A stretch of 64,000 nt of DNA, from positions 2,914,001 to 2,978,000 of the forward strand of contig OY761536.1 in the NCBI GenBank assembly GCA_963664605.1, in the 5' to 3' direction. The stretch is from JAHOYW01 sp963664605 (lineage in GTDB: Bacteria; Verrucomicrobiota; Lentisphaeria; Victivallales; Victivallaceae). The notes beneath the pieces were generated by a model. It had not been told where the DNA came from and ran no database searches. It saw only the letters and a list, made by a program, of their open reading frames with translations. A program made the position numbers and the translations under genes. Below, in pieces: positions 39,895 through 48,950 of this stretch; position 1 is the first letter of the stretch; each line of letters starts with the position of its first letter.

Positions 39895-41703
39895 ATGAGT
39901 TCAGACAAAGTCTTGAAAAGGCATGAAGTGCCGGAAGAAATGACATGGAATCTTGAAGTGATGTATGACAGCCCGGAAACCTGGGAAAAAGATTTTGCGG
40001 CGATATCCCCACTAGTTAATAAATTCATGACTTTCAAGGGTAAACTCTCGGATTCTGCTAAAACCCTGCGTGAAGCAATCGAAACCGAAGACGAGATGGA
40101 AAGACTGGCTGAAAAAGTCTATGTCTACGCGCATCTGCGTTCCGATCAGGATACCGGAAACTCAGAAAACCGTTCTCGGGTTGACCGGGCACAAAGCCTC
40201 TTTGCTGAGATATCGGGCAAAACCTCCTGGTTCGACCCAGAGATAATGGCAATCCCTGAAAGGAAAATGAATAAACTGCTTTCATCTTCTGAATTGAGTT
40301 TCTATAAACGCAGTCTCAAAGAGTTACTTCGTGCGCGTCCGCATACCCTCTCTGAAAAGGAAGAGCGTATTATGGGATTATCTTCTGATGTCATGGGAAC
40401 CGCTTCAAAAACTTTCAGTATCCTGAATAACGCGGATATGCGTTTTTCTAAAATTACAGATGAAAACGGCAAGCGGGTTGAACTGACTCACGGAAATTAT
40501 ATTAAATTCCTCGAATCACCTAAACGAAAAGTCCGCAGAAGAGCTTTTCAGGCAATGTACAAAACTTACGGCAAGCTGCGCAACACCTTTGCGACTACCC
40601 TTGACGGAACAGTGAAACGACATGTTTTATCTGCGAAACTGCGTAACTATCCGTCCGCTTTGAATGCCGCCTTGTTCTCCGACAATATACCTGAAAAAGT
40701 CTATATGGAACTTATTGAGGCTGTGCATGACAAACTCCCTGCCCTGCACAAATACATGCAGCTCAGATGCGATGTGCTGGAATTGGAACAAATTGATATG
40801 TTCGATGTGTTCACCCCGCTGGTTCCAGAGTGTAAACTCGAAGTTCCATGGGAAAAAGCAAAAAGCCTGGTCCAGGATTCTTTTAAACCGCTGGGTAAAG
40901 AGTATTGCACAACCCTAAACAAAGCGTTTGAACAACGCTGGATAGACGTACTCGAAAACCGTGGAAAACGTTCCGGCGCCTATTCGAGCGGATGTTATGA
41001 TTCCTACCCTTATCTGCTGTTGAATTTCCACGGCACGCTGAATGATGTTTTCACTCTGGCTCATGAACTTGGGCATTCAATGCATTCATACTATTCGCAT
41101 AAGGAGCAGGAATATCATTATGCAGACTACCAGATTTTTGTCGCGGAAGTAGCCTCCACCACCAATGAACTGCTGCTCCATGACCATTTAGTCAGGAACT
41201 GTTATGACAACAATGTAAAAGCTTATCTCTTATGCCACTTGCTCGATCAATTGCGCGGAACTATTTACCGCCAGACGCAGTTTGCTGAATTCGAATTATG
41301 GATGCATCAGCAATCGGAAAAATCTATTCCATTGAATGCCGATATGCTGAGCGAAAAATATTTTGAACTCAATGCCCAATATTACGGTAAAAGTGTAAAC
41401 CCGGGCCGGCTTATTGAAATGGAATGGGCAAGAATACCGCATTTTTATTATAATTTTTATGTCTACAAATATGCCACCGGAATATCAGCGGCAGTAGAAT
41501 TATCCCGCAATATCCTCAGCGGTGACCCGAAAAAGATTGAAGCTTATTTCGGATTCCTGAAAGCTGGTGATTCAAAAGAAGTTTTAGATATAATGAAAGA
41601 CGCCGGGGTCGATTTATCCACGCCGGAACCAGTACACACCGCGCTTGATCTTTTTAATGACACAGTGGATGAATTAAGGAATTTGCTTTCAAAAAGTTCG
41701 TAA
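39895..41703 (+). CDS. pepF: Oligoendopeptidase F (M3 metallopeptidase)
   Basis: Cytosolic zinc peptidase of 602 residues that cleaves short peptides. The zinc site is H390-E-L-G-H394 in LAHELGHSMHSYYSH, with the third ligand in FVAEVASTTNE about 25 residues on. The N-terminal helical part begins EMTWNLEVMYDSPETWEKDF. YKYATGISAAVELSRNIL near the C-terminus is typical of PepF. AAGGA lies 9 bases before the ATG. It is a single-gene unit. Confidence 0.95.
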   Translation: MSSDKVLKRHEVPEEMTWNLEVMYDSPETWEKDFAAISPLVNKFMTFKGKLSDSAKTLREAIETEDEMERLAEKVYVYAHLRSDQDTGNSENRSRVDRAQSLFAEISGKTSWFDPEIMAIPERKMNKLLSSSELSFYKRSLKELLRARPHTLSEKEERIMGLSSDVMGTASKTFSILNNADMRFSKITDENGKRVELTHGNYIKFLESPKRKVRRRAFQAMYKTYGKLRNTFATTLDGTVKRHVLSAKLRNYPSALNAALFSDNIPEKVYMELIEAVHDKLPALHKYMQLRCDVLELEQIDMFDVFTPLVPECKLEVPWEKAKSLVQDSFKPLGKEYCTTLNKAFEQRWIDVLENRGKRSGAYSSGCYDSYPYLLLNFHGTLNDVFTLAHELGHSMHSYYSHKEQEYHYADYQIFVAEVASTTNELLLHDHLVRNCYDNNVKAYLLCHLLDQLRGTIYRQTQFAEFELWMHQQSEKSIPLNADMLSEKYFELNAQYYGKSVNPGRLIEMEWARIPHFYYNFYVYKYATGISAAVELSRNILSGDPKKIEAYFGFLKAGDSKEVLDIMKDAGVDLSTPEPVHTALDLFNDTVDELRNLLSKSS

Positions 41704-41777
41704 TTTATCAAAAACGGTGCAATATTATTACAGAGCCGGACGTTTATTGTGATAACAGTTTAAGGAGTATTATAGTA

Positions 41778-42563
41778 ATGAAATTTAAAATATTCTTAAT
41801 AAGTTTTTTCGCTTTGAGCATGGCAATACTCAACGCTGGAACCATCATATATAAAACCAGTAAAGACAGCGAAAAAAATGTTCTAGCCGAAGTAAAGATA
41901 GTTTCCATTTCCAAAGGAACCATCACCCTGAAACATGGAAAAGGCGTACGTACAATACCTTTGAGCTATCTTTCAGCCTATTATGATACTGATATTGATT
42001 CCGGAGGTTTTGCTGATAACACTTGTGACTATACAGTTTCAATCAGAAACATAGAAAAGCCGGAAACTGGATATACATACAAAAAACTAAAAAATTCGAA
42101 AAAGAAAACTAAAAAAGTTTCAAACTTTGAAATTGAATTTGCCATCCAGAAAAAACTGGAAAAAGGAAAGTCAAAATCAATAAGAATGCCGTATTTTTAT
42201 CTTTACGTATTAACTACAGGAACAAAATCCTACGGCAAACGCCCGATTTTCTCTTTCTACTACCCGGATGAAGCAAAAGTAAAGTCAAAAACTTATGACG
42301 AAGCAAAGATCATTGAGGCAGTAACCTCAATGGACCGTCCGCGTATTTATAATGGAGAAAGAAGCAGTTTCAGCGGAAAGATCGGTAAATTAACTTCCGC
42401 AAGCGGTTACCGTCCGGCAATCATTCCTATGAAAGGAATCAAAAACCAGAGAATCATAGCATATCACCTCGAGATATGGGGCAAAGATAAAATGATAGTC
42501 CAAAAAGACTGGAAAGAAAGCACCAGATATTCAGTCGGCAAAAACTGGTGGAAAAGATACTAA
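41778..42563 (+). CDS. Exported protein of unknown function
   Basis: Protein of 261 residues with a clear signal peptide (MKFKIFLISFFALSMAILNA). The mature part is very basic, with a Lys-rich stretch (KKLKNSKKKTKKVSNFEIEF) near residue 105 and beta-type alternation elsewhere. Residues 35-70 (VKIVSISKGTITLKHGKGVR) resemble the short beta domain of surface-anchored or pilus-type accessory proteins, but I cannot name a family. AAGGAG precedes the ATG. The kinase gene follows with no gap. Confidence 0.6.
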   Translation: MKFKIFLISFFALSMAILNAGTIIYKTSKDSEKNVLAEVKIVSISKGTITLKHGKGVRTIPLSYLSAYYDTDIDSGGFADNTCDYTVSIRNIEKPETGYTYKKLKNSKKKTKKVSNFEIEFAIQKKLEKGKSKSIRMPYFYLYVLTTGTKSYGKRPIFSFYYPDEAKVKSKTYDEAKIIEAVTSMDRPRIYNGERSSFSGKIGKLTSASGYRPAIIPMKGIKNQRIIAYHLEIWGKDKMIVQKDWKESTRYSVGKNWWKRY

Positions 42564-43532
42564 GTGACTCCCCGAAATTTTGATAATCTAACACCGGATA
42601 TAATGATTGACTCTGTCGAACAGGCTTTAGGCTGTCCGATGTTGGGCCTTGCGGCTCCGCTGCCAAGTTATATCAACCGTGTTTACGAATTTGAAACTGC
42701 TGGCAAACAACGCGTTATCGCTAAATTCTATCGTCCCGGACGCTGGAAGCTTAATGCTATTGAAGCCGAGCACCGCTTTGTCGCTGACTGTGCCGCGGAT
42801 GATATCCCGGTAATCTCTCCATTGGTTCTGCCGTCTGGAAAAACTTTAGCGAAAACAGACGACGGTATTATTTTTACGGTATTTCCCAAACGCTTCGGGC
42901 GTGAAGTCGAAATCAATGATGATGACGCCTGGCACCGGATCGGCATGGTTATAGCTAGAATGCATTTAGCCGGTTCCCGTGCCGAAGCCCCGGAACGCAT
43001 GCTGCTTGATCCCCGCGCCACCACAGCTAACCAAATGCGTTATTTACTGGACGGCAACCATATAACTCCAATGTTCCATGATGATTTCGAGCGCATAGTT
43101 TCTGAAATACTGGAAATTATCGATCCTTTTTTTGAGGATATCGAATACATCCGGATTCACGCCGACCTCCACCGTGCGAATATACTCGAACGCCCCGACG
43201 AAGGTTTGATGATAATTGACTTTGACGATATGATGGAAGGCCCCCCGGTTCAGGATTTATGGCTCCTGCTCCCTCAGCACATCCACGAATCACAGCGCGA
43301 ACTCGACCTGATTCTTGAAGGTTATACACAATTACGGGATTTCGAATTTGAAACTATCCGGCTGATTGAACCCTTACGCGCCATGCGGATCATTTATTTT
43401 TTAAGCTGGTGTTCCACCCAGGTAAATGACTACAAATTCCAGCACAATTTCCCGGACTGGGGCAGCGACGCCTTCTGGAGACGCGAAATAAGCGACCTTC
43501 AGCATCAACTTGAATTGATAAAAAAGGGTTAA
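42564..43532 (+). CDS. srkA: Stress response kinase A-like protein (YihE/RdoA)
   Basis: Aminoglycoside-phosphotransferase-fold Ser/Thr kinase of 322 residues. It has SYINRVYEFETAGKQRVIAKFYRPGRW-type N-lobe features with the ATP-binding Lys in VIAKFY, the catalytic loop IRIHADLHRANIL, and IDFDDM for the metal-binding Asp. In E. coli SrkA protects cells under envelope and oxidative stress. Translation starts at a GTG immediately after the TAA of the exported protein. Length and motifs fit the family well. Confidence 0.85.
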   Translation: MTPRNFDNLTPDIMIDSVEQALGCPMLGLAAPLPSYINRVYEFETAGKQRVIAKFYRPGRWKLNAIEAEHRFVADCAADDIPVISPLVLPSGKTLAKTDDGIIFTVFPKRFGREVEINDDDAWHRIGMVIARMHLAGSRAEAPERMLLDPRATTANQMRYLLDGNHITPMFHDDFERIVSEILEIIDPFFEDIEYIRIHADLHRANILERPDEGLMIIDFDDMMEGPPVQDLWLLLPQHIHESQRELDLILEGYTQLRDFEFETIRLIEPLRAMRIIYFLSWCSTQVNDYKFQHNFPDWGSDAFWRREISDLQHQLELIKKG

Positions 43533-43587
43533 GTTTTAACTCGTAAATTTTCTATATAAGTACACATCTCCCAATTAATCTTAAAAC

Positions 43588-43615
43588 TCTTTTGCGAAAT
43601 ATAGATTCCGTAAAA
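43588..43615. repeat. Degenerate copy of the icd-side hairpin
   Basis: CTCTTTTGCGAAATATAGATTCCG resembles, with mismatches, the perfect hairpin at 30459-30484 (CTCTTGCGAAATACAAATTTCG in the second case, 22 bases each side compared). It follows the srkA gene. Stem pairing is weak here. Confidence 0.3.
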
Positions 43616-43682
43616 TTGTATTTTGCCTAGTCTGCTGTATGTTTATATTTTGGCGAATAAAATGCTCAAAACAAGATGATAT

Positions 43683-45917
43683 ATGACTAAAAAAACAAAA
43701 CAAATACCGGAACTGCTCGCGCCTGCCGGAAATCTGCTGGCTGGTATAACCGCGTTTGACGCCGGGGCTGACGCGGTATATGCCGGACTAAGCAAATTCA
43801 ATGCCCGCGAACGCAGCGAAAACTTCTCATATAATGACATGTCCTGTTTGATTGCCCATGCGCATAAAAACAAACGGAAAGTGTATATAACTTTAAATAC
43901 TTTAATCAAAGAACGGGAACTGCCGGAAATAGTAGAAATACTTGCCGAGCTCGGGCGTATGCGCCCGGACGGCGTAATTGTTCAGGATTTAGGCGTACTG
44001 CGCATAATCCGGGAATATTTCCCGGATCTGGAAATCCATGCTTCAACCCAAATGGGCATCCACAATTCCGCCGGATTAAAGCTTGCTGAAGAAATGGGCG
44101 TAAAAAGAGTCATTCTCGAACGCCAAGTCACGCTTGAAGAACTTAAGGCGATGCAAAAAATCTCTCCGCTTGAACTTGAGGTTTTCGTGCATGGGGCTCT
44201 ATGCTGCAGTTTGTCGGGACAATGTTTGTTCTCGTCCTGGCTTGGCGGCTGGAGTGGAAACCGCGGAAAATGCAAACAACCCTGCCGCCGCCGTTTTTAC
44301 AGTTCAAAAGGTAACGGGTTTTTCTTTTCAACTCAAGATTTAAGTACTTTAGATCTGGTTCATGACTTCAAACAGCTTGGTATTGCTTCATTAAAAATAG
44401 AAGGCCGTCTGCGCAAACCCGACTATATTCAGAACGCGGTTGCTGCATACAGGCTGCTATTGGATTCTAAAGAAAAACCTGATCGTAAGTTACTTGGGGA
44501 AGCCCGTAAAATTCTCAGCGGAACTTATGGACGTAAATGGTCACATGGATTTTATTCAGAAAAATCCTTTAAGACTTTGGTAAAACATGATACTCCAGGC
44601 GCAGCCGGACTGCTTTGCGGTAAAGTGGAACATATCGAAGACAAAGGCTTTAGATTCAGAACTTCAAATCGTCTGTATCTCGGTGACCGGCTGCGTATCC
44701 AGCCTTCAACTGGTGACGAAGGCCCATCGGTGACCTTGACCCGGATGTCGGTAAACGGACGGCAGAGCATGAAGGCAACTGCCGGACAGGAGTGTTTTAT
44801 TTTCTGCGATAAAGAAATTCCAATGAACGGTTTAGTATATAAGATCGGTGAAAATTACGACGATATGCAAAACAAACTGGCTAACCTTCCCGAACTGCGT
44901 TCAGCTCTGGATCTGGAAATAGAGATCAGCGCAAACGAAGTGCGGGTCGAGGTACTTAATGCTGACTGCCCGGTATGGAAACATCCTTTGCGTTCTCAAC
45001 CGGCAAAAAACTATGCTTTGGTTCCGGTAACTGTTGTCAAAGAATTTACCGCCAGTTGTTCCGATGACATCAGCGCAGGCAATATCCGTGCGGAAATCGA
45101 CGGCGAGTACTTTGTTCCCGCAAGCGAACTGAAAACCATAAGACGGGAATTTTGGGACTGGGCCCTGGCTAATATTGATACGAACAGCATTTTCAATAAT
45201 AATGTAAATGCTTTAGGTAAATTTCAAAGAGATTACCAGAAAATAAAGAAAAGCAAAATAAATGCCGCTGAACTGCCGGAAACTATTGTTATGGGTGTTA
45301 ACACAAAACTCCCGGGTAAGCGGAGAGCGATTAAAGCTTATCCTGTTTCCAGCATGAACCGTATGACGGATGAGGTAATCCTGCCGTCTTTCTGTCCGGA
45401 AAAGCACCTTGACGGACTGCGCCGGATGATAAAAGACGCTTATGAGCGTAAAATCAGACGTTTCAGGGTTACCGGGCTGTATGCTTTTGAGCTTTTAAAA
45501 GAATATACTGATATAAAAATCTGTACCGGCTTTCCTCTGCCTGTCTGCAATTCAATGGCAATCCAGGAACTAGCTGACCATGGCGCAATAAAAATTCAAG
45601 GCTGGATAGAGCTCGAGCGCGAAGCTCTGACAGATATTATCGCAAAGTCCGTCCTGCCGGTCGAAATCTACCGTTACGGACGTCCTCAACTGCTTGCTAC
45701 CCGGGCTTATATAGCAACGCAGGGGGAAATAAAAGATGCCCGCAACAATGCCTTTGTCGTCAGGGAAGACAAGCGCACCCATATTGCGAGTATTTACCCC
45801 AAAAACGTATTTTCAATACCCCGCATTCCGGATACTGCGGATTATTATGATCTATCCAACGCAAATTGGAACGCAAAAGATATTGAAAATTTCAATTTTG
45901 ATAATACTTTAATATAA
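43683..45917 (+). CDS. U32 family protein with DUF3656, RlhA-like
   Basis: Protein of 744 residues. Residues 1 to about 300 are the U32 TIM-barrel (PELLAPAGNLLAGITAFDAG, VHGALCCSLSGQCLFSS) with a cysteine cluster (GKCKQPCRRRF) that binds iron-sulfur in characterised members. The central part has the DUF3656 pattern. E. coli RlhA, which hydroxylates a cytidine of 23S rRNA, has the same order but is about 90 residues shorter; the extra here is at the C-terminus. Although named peptidases, these proteins are now mostly seen as RNA-modifying enzymes. A second U32 protein lies at 61.4 kb. Confidence 0.8.
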   Translation: MTKKTKQIPELLAPAGNLLAGITAFDAGADAVYAGLSKFNARERSENFSYNDMSCLIAHAHKNKRKVYITLNTLIKERELPEIVEILAELGRMRPDGVIVQDLGVLRIIREYFPDLEIHASTQMGIHNSAGLKLAEEMGVKRVILERQVTLEELKAMQKISPLELEVFVHGALCCSLSGQCLFSSWLGGWSGNRGKCKQPCRRRFYSSKGNGFFFSTQDLSTLDLVHDFKQLGIASLKIEGRLRKPDYIQNAVAAYRLLLDSKEKPDRKLLGEARKILSGTYGRKWSHGFYSEKSFKTLVKHDTPGAAGLLCGKVEHIEDKGFRFRTSNRLYLGDRLRIQPSTGDEGPSVTLTRMSVNGRQSMKATAGQECFIFCDKEIPMNGLVYKIGENYDDMQNKLANLPELRSALDLEIEISANEVRVEVLNADCPVWKHPLRSQPAKNYALVPVTVVKEFTASCSDDISAGNIRAEIDGEYFVPASELKTIRREFWDWALANIDTNSIFNNNVNALGKFQRDYQKIKKSKINAAELPETIVMGVNTKLPGKRRAIKAYPVSSMNRMTDEVILPSFCPEKHLDGLRRMIKDAYERKIRRFRVTGLYAFELLKEYTDIKICTGFPLPVCNSMAIQELADHGAIKIQGWIELEREALTDIIAKSVLPVEIYRYGRPQLLATRAYIATQGEIKDARNNAFVVREDKRTHIASIYPKNVFSIPRIPDTADYYDLSNANWNAKDIENFNFDNTLI

Positions 45918-45938
45918 AATCATAATTTTAAGGAGACC

Positions 45939-47366
45939 ATGATAGTGCAGGAAATATTTGATAAATTAAAAAAATATAAGCAGGAACATGTATTAAAATT
46001 CATCGATGAGTTAAATCTTGGACAGCGCTATCAACTCCTGCATCAACTCGAACAAATAGATTTTGACGAACTTGATAACTTGATAGAGGAATATGTTAAA
46101 AAACAGCCGGAAATAAAAATTCCGGAAGATTTAGCTCCGGCGCCGTTTTTTCCGCTTGCTCCCAAAGACGAGCACCATAAAAAGCTATATGCTAAAGCCA
46201 TAGCCAAAGGTGAATCTTTACTTAAAGAAGGTAAAGTAGCGGCTTTAACCGTCGCGGGAGGACAAGGAACCCGTTTAGGCTTTGACGCCCCCAAAGGGAC
46301 TTATCCAATAACTCCGGTGAAAAATAAAAGTTTGTTCCAGTATTTTGCCGAATCCATACTGCGTGCCGGAGTCAAATATGACCACAAAATCCCCTGGTAC
46401 ATAATGACCAGCCAGCTGAATAATGAAGCAACTCAGATGTTTTTTGAAAAAAATAATTATTTTGGTCTGAACGCTGAAGATGTGATATTCTTTGTTCAGG
46501 GAACTATGCCGGCAATCGACTATAACGGTAAATTAATGCTTGCGGATAAAGATTCATTAGCTCTCGCGCCAGACGGACATGGCGGAACCCTGCTTGCTTT
46601 ACGACGTTCGGGATGCCTTGATAAAATGAAACATGGTAAAATCGAATACATATCATATTTTCAAGTGGATAATCCGCTGGTATCAGTTGTTGACCCGCTT
46701 TTTATCGGCTTGCACGCTCTTGAAGAATCAGACATGAGCGCCATCATGCTGGCTAAGACCGGACCGTTTGAAAAACTCGGTAATTTCTGTGTCAGCGACG
46801 ACAAATTAATGATTATCGAGTACAGTGATCTGCCTGATGAACTGGCGGAAGCCAGAAACGCCGACGGCAGTTTGAAGTTTATCGCCGGAAGTCCCGCTAT
46901 TCACGTTATAAGCTGCGAATTTGTCGATGAATTAACAAAACACGGACGCTTGGAACTTCCATGGCACCGTGCCGACAAAAAAATAAAATTCATTGATAAC
47001 GAAGGTAGAATAATTTCGCCGGAAACTCCCAATGGCGTCAAGCTGGAATCATTTATTTTTGACGCTCTGCAGCTCGCCGGAAAAACTATAATCCTGGAAG
47101 CGGCACGCGAAGAGGAATTCGCGCCAACAAAAAATAAAACCGGGGTGGATTCCGTCGAAAGCTGTCGCGAAATGCTGATCGAACGCGATGCCAAACGCCT
47201 GGAGCGGGCCGGTGTAGAAGTTCCGCGCGACGAAAACGGCAAAGCCGCCGTCAAAATAGAGATTTCACCTTTGGCGATAATCGACGACGAGGATGCCTGC
47301 AGTTACTGCCAGACCAAAAATATTGAGAAAATCGATAACAACCGGGAAAGCATCTATTTGACATGA
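45939..47366 (+). CDS. UDPGP-family UDP-sugar pyrophosphorylase (UAP1-like)
   Basis: Nucleotidyltransferase of 475 residues of the eukaryotic-like UDPGP type. The nucleotide loop reads LTVAGGQGTRLGFDAPKGTY; QVDNPLVSVVDP, KLGNFCVSDDKLMIIEYSDL, and GVKLESFIFDAL agree with UDP-N-acetylhexosamine pyrophosphorylases more than with UDP-glucose enzymes. It would make UDP-GlcNAc or UDP-Glc from UTP and the sugar phosphate. The location just upstream of ftsW-murG favours UDP-GlcNAc supply for peptidoglycan, which is inference. AAGGAG precedes the ATG. The next gene overlaps its stop (ATGA). Confidence 0.85.
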   Translation: MIVQEIFDKLKKYKQEHVLKFIDELNLGQRYQLLHQLEQIDFDELDNLIEEYVKKQPEIKIPEDLAPAPFFPLAPKDEHHKKLYAKAIAKGESLLKEGKVAALTVAGGQGTRLGFDAPKGTYPITPVKNKSLFQYFAESILRAGVKYDHKIPWYIMTSQLNNEATQMFFEKNNYFGLNAEDVIFFVQGTMPAIDYNGKLMLADKDSLALAPDGHGGTLLALRRSGCLDKMKHGKIEYISYFQVDNPLVSVVDPLFIGLHALEESDMSAIMLAKTGPFEKLGNFCVSDDKLMIIEYSDLPDELAEARNADGSLKFIAGSPAIHVISCEFVDELTKHGRLELPWHRADKKIKFIDNEGRIISPETPNGVKLESFIFDALQLAGKTIILEAAREEEFAPTKNKTGVDSVESCREMLIERDAKRLERAGVEVPRDENGKAAVKIEISPLAIIDDEDACSYCQTKNIEKIDNNRESIYLT

Positions 47367-47713
47367 TAAAGATTATTGAATTCAATATCAATGAGATTCT
47401 TTTGGAGGAAAAAGCATGCTCCGATTTAATTAGAAGAGCTTGTTTAAAGACACTTGTCACTCCACTTCATGTCACCGGAATGTGCTCCAGCATCGATAAA
47501 GTTTTTGTTATTCTGGAGCAATGCAATGAAAATATTACTTTACCGGAATATCGTTTTGCCCCTCTTAGTTCTTTGGACGAAAAAGAGATCGGCCCTGAAA
47601 TATCTTCGCGTTATTACGCCGGATTTACTACCATAGGCTCTTTCGTCGTCGATGATAAATTATGGGCTTTATTCGCAACCCCTAAAGACCGAAACAACAA
47701 AGACAATATTTAA
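47363..47713 (+). CDS. Small hypothetical protein between UAP1-like gene and ftsW
   Basis: Protein of 116 residues, not recognised. Its ATG overlaps the previous TGA (ATGA), so it is read by translational coupling, and ftsW starts 10 bases after it ends. Features are an N-terminal helix with two cysteines (EEKACSDLIRRACLKTL), a third in VTGMCSS and a fourth in LEQCNEN. The C-terminal half is beta-rich. There is no signal or membrane segment. Confidence 0.65.
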   Translation: MIKIIEFNINEILLEEKACSDLIRRACLKTLVTPLHVTGMCSSIDKVFVILEQCNENITLPEYRFAPLSSLDEKEIGPEISSRYYAGFTTIGSFVVDDKLWALFATPKDRNNKDNI

Positions 47714-47723
47714 CAAAAGCTCA

Positions 47724-48944
47724 ATGCAAAACATACATATACCAGAACAGTTATATGAACAGTATGGACAAAGCCCAGCTGAAAAATCTTTTATGTATGC
47801 CTGTGGAATGCTGATCGTCGTTACTTTCATTCTGCTTTTCGGCTTGACTATGCTTTATTCGACTTCATACGATCCGACATTTTACGGAGTCGAATACTTT
47901 AAAAAGCAGTTGCAATGGACCATTATCGGTCTATTTGCGGGTATTGCCGCCTTTGTTATCGGGCACAAGAAACTATCTGACGCAAGTACCATTTTTATGC
48001 TTCTGGCAATGATTATGCTCATTATCGCAGACTTTTGTTTTCCTGCCGTAAAAGGAGCTCATCGCTGGATCAAACTGAAAAGCATTATCGGTATCTCCGC
48101 AAACATACAGCCGTCCGAACTGGCAAAAATAGCTTTTGCCCTCTACCTGTCAAAATTCTGTTCATCGGAAATGCGCTATATCAATGAAATATTCAGGCCC
48201 AGAGCAATATTGTTTTTCCTCATGTGCGGCGCGGTCATCGGACTGGTATTAGTGGGAAAAGATCTGGGAACTACTTTGCTTCTGGTAACTGTTATGGTCA
48301 TTGTTCTTTTTGTTACCGGTATGCGTTTGCGCTGGATCGTCCCTCCGGCAGTAATATTCATTACCCTGCTTAGCATATATATAAAATATTTTGATCCTGA
48401 ACGCCTTTCCCGCCTGACCTCGTTTATGGACCCTGAATCCTGCCGGACAAAAGCCGGTTACCAGTTATGGAACTCCCTGCTTGCTTTCGGTTCCGGCAAC
48501 TGGGTAGGAATCGGCTTCGGTGAAAGCCGGTTAAAGGCTAAATATCTGCCTGAGGCACATACTGATTTTATCCTGTCAATAGTCGGAGAAGAGCTTGGGC
48601 TGGTAGCCCTGACGCTGGTGATCCTGGCCTATCTGGCTTTTGCGTGGTTTGCATTAAAAATAAGCTTGAATTCAAGAACCAGACAAGGAACTTTGCTTGG
48701 GATAGCACTTACCAGTATTATCATACTCCAGGCAATCATCAATATCGGCGTTGTCAGCGGAGCATTCCCGACCAAAGGAATGCCGGCGCCTTTTATAAGT
48801 TACGGAGGCAGCAACCTGGTAATGGTTTTGACCGCGGTTGGCCTGCTCATGAGCATTGCCGCTGAAACTACGTCCCGCGGTTTTCATGAAGAGCTGCTGC
48901 AATCCCTGAAAACGACATTGGTATTCTGGAAAAAGAAAAAATAA
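47724..48944 (+). CDS. ftsW: SEDS peptidoglycan polymerase FtsW
   Basis: Polytopic SEDS glycosyltransferase of 406 residues with about ten membrane helices. It polymerises lipid II, here probably at the septum. Motifs: AHRWIKLKSIIGISANIQPSE (the RW...PSE block), KDLGTTLLL, RTKAGYQLWNSLLAFGSG, EAHTDFILSIVGEELG, and GMPAPFISYGGSNLV. FtsW rather than RodA is chosen because murG follows after 6 bases, a dcw arrangement. I take the ATG at 47724; an in-frame start at 47652 would overlap the preceding gene by 62 bases. No strong Shine-Dalgarno is visible, so coupling to the gene upstream is likely. Confidence 0.9.
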   Translation: MQNIHIPEQLYEQYGQSPAEKSFMYACGMLIVVTFILLFGLTMLYSTSYDPTFYGVEYFKKQLQWTIIGLFAGIAAFVIGHKKLSDASTIFMLLAMIMLIIADFCFPAVKGAHRWIKLKSIIGISANIQPSELAKIAFALYLSKFCSSEMRYINEIFRPRAILFFLMCGAVIGLVLVGKDLGTTLLLVTVMVIVLFVTGMRLRWIVPPAVIFITLLSIYIKYFDPERLSRLTSFMDPESCRTKAGYQLWNSLLAFGSGNWVGIGFGESRLKAKYLPEAHTDFILSIVGEELGLVALTLVILAYLAFAWFALKISLNSRTRQGTLLGIALTSIIILQAIINIGVVSGAFPTKGMPAPFISYGGSNLVMVLTAVGLLMSIAAETTSRGFHEELLQSLKTTLVFWKKKK

Positions 48945-48950
48945 GGATCT

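Noticed and set aside
43117..43329. Minus-strand frame of 70 codons within srkA
   Set aside because: It lies over the catalytic loop of the kinase and has no independent support.
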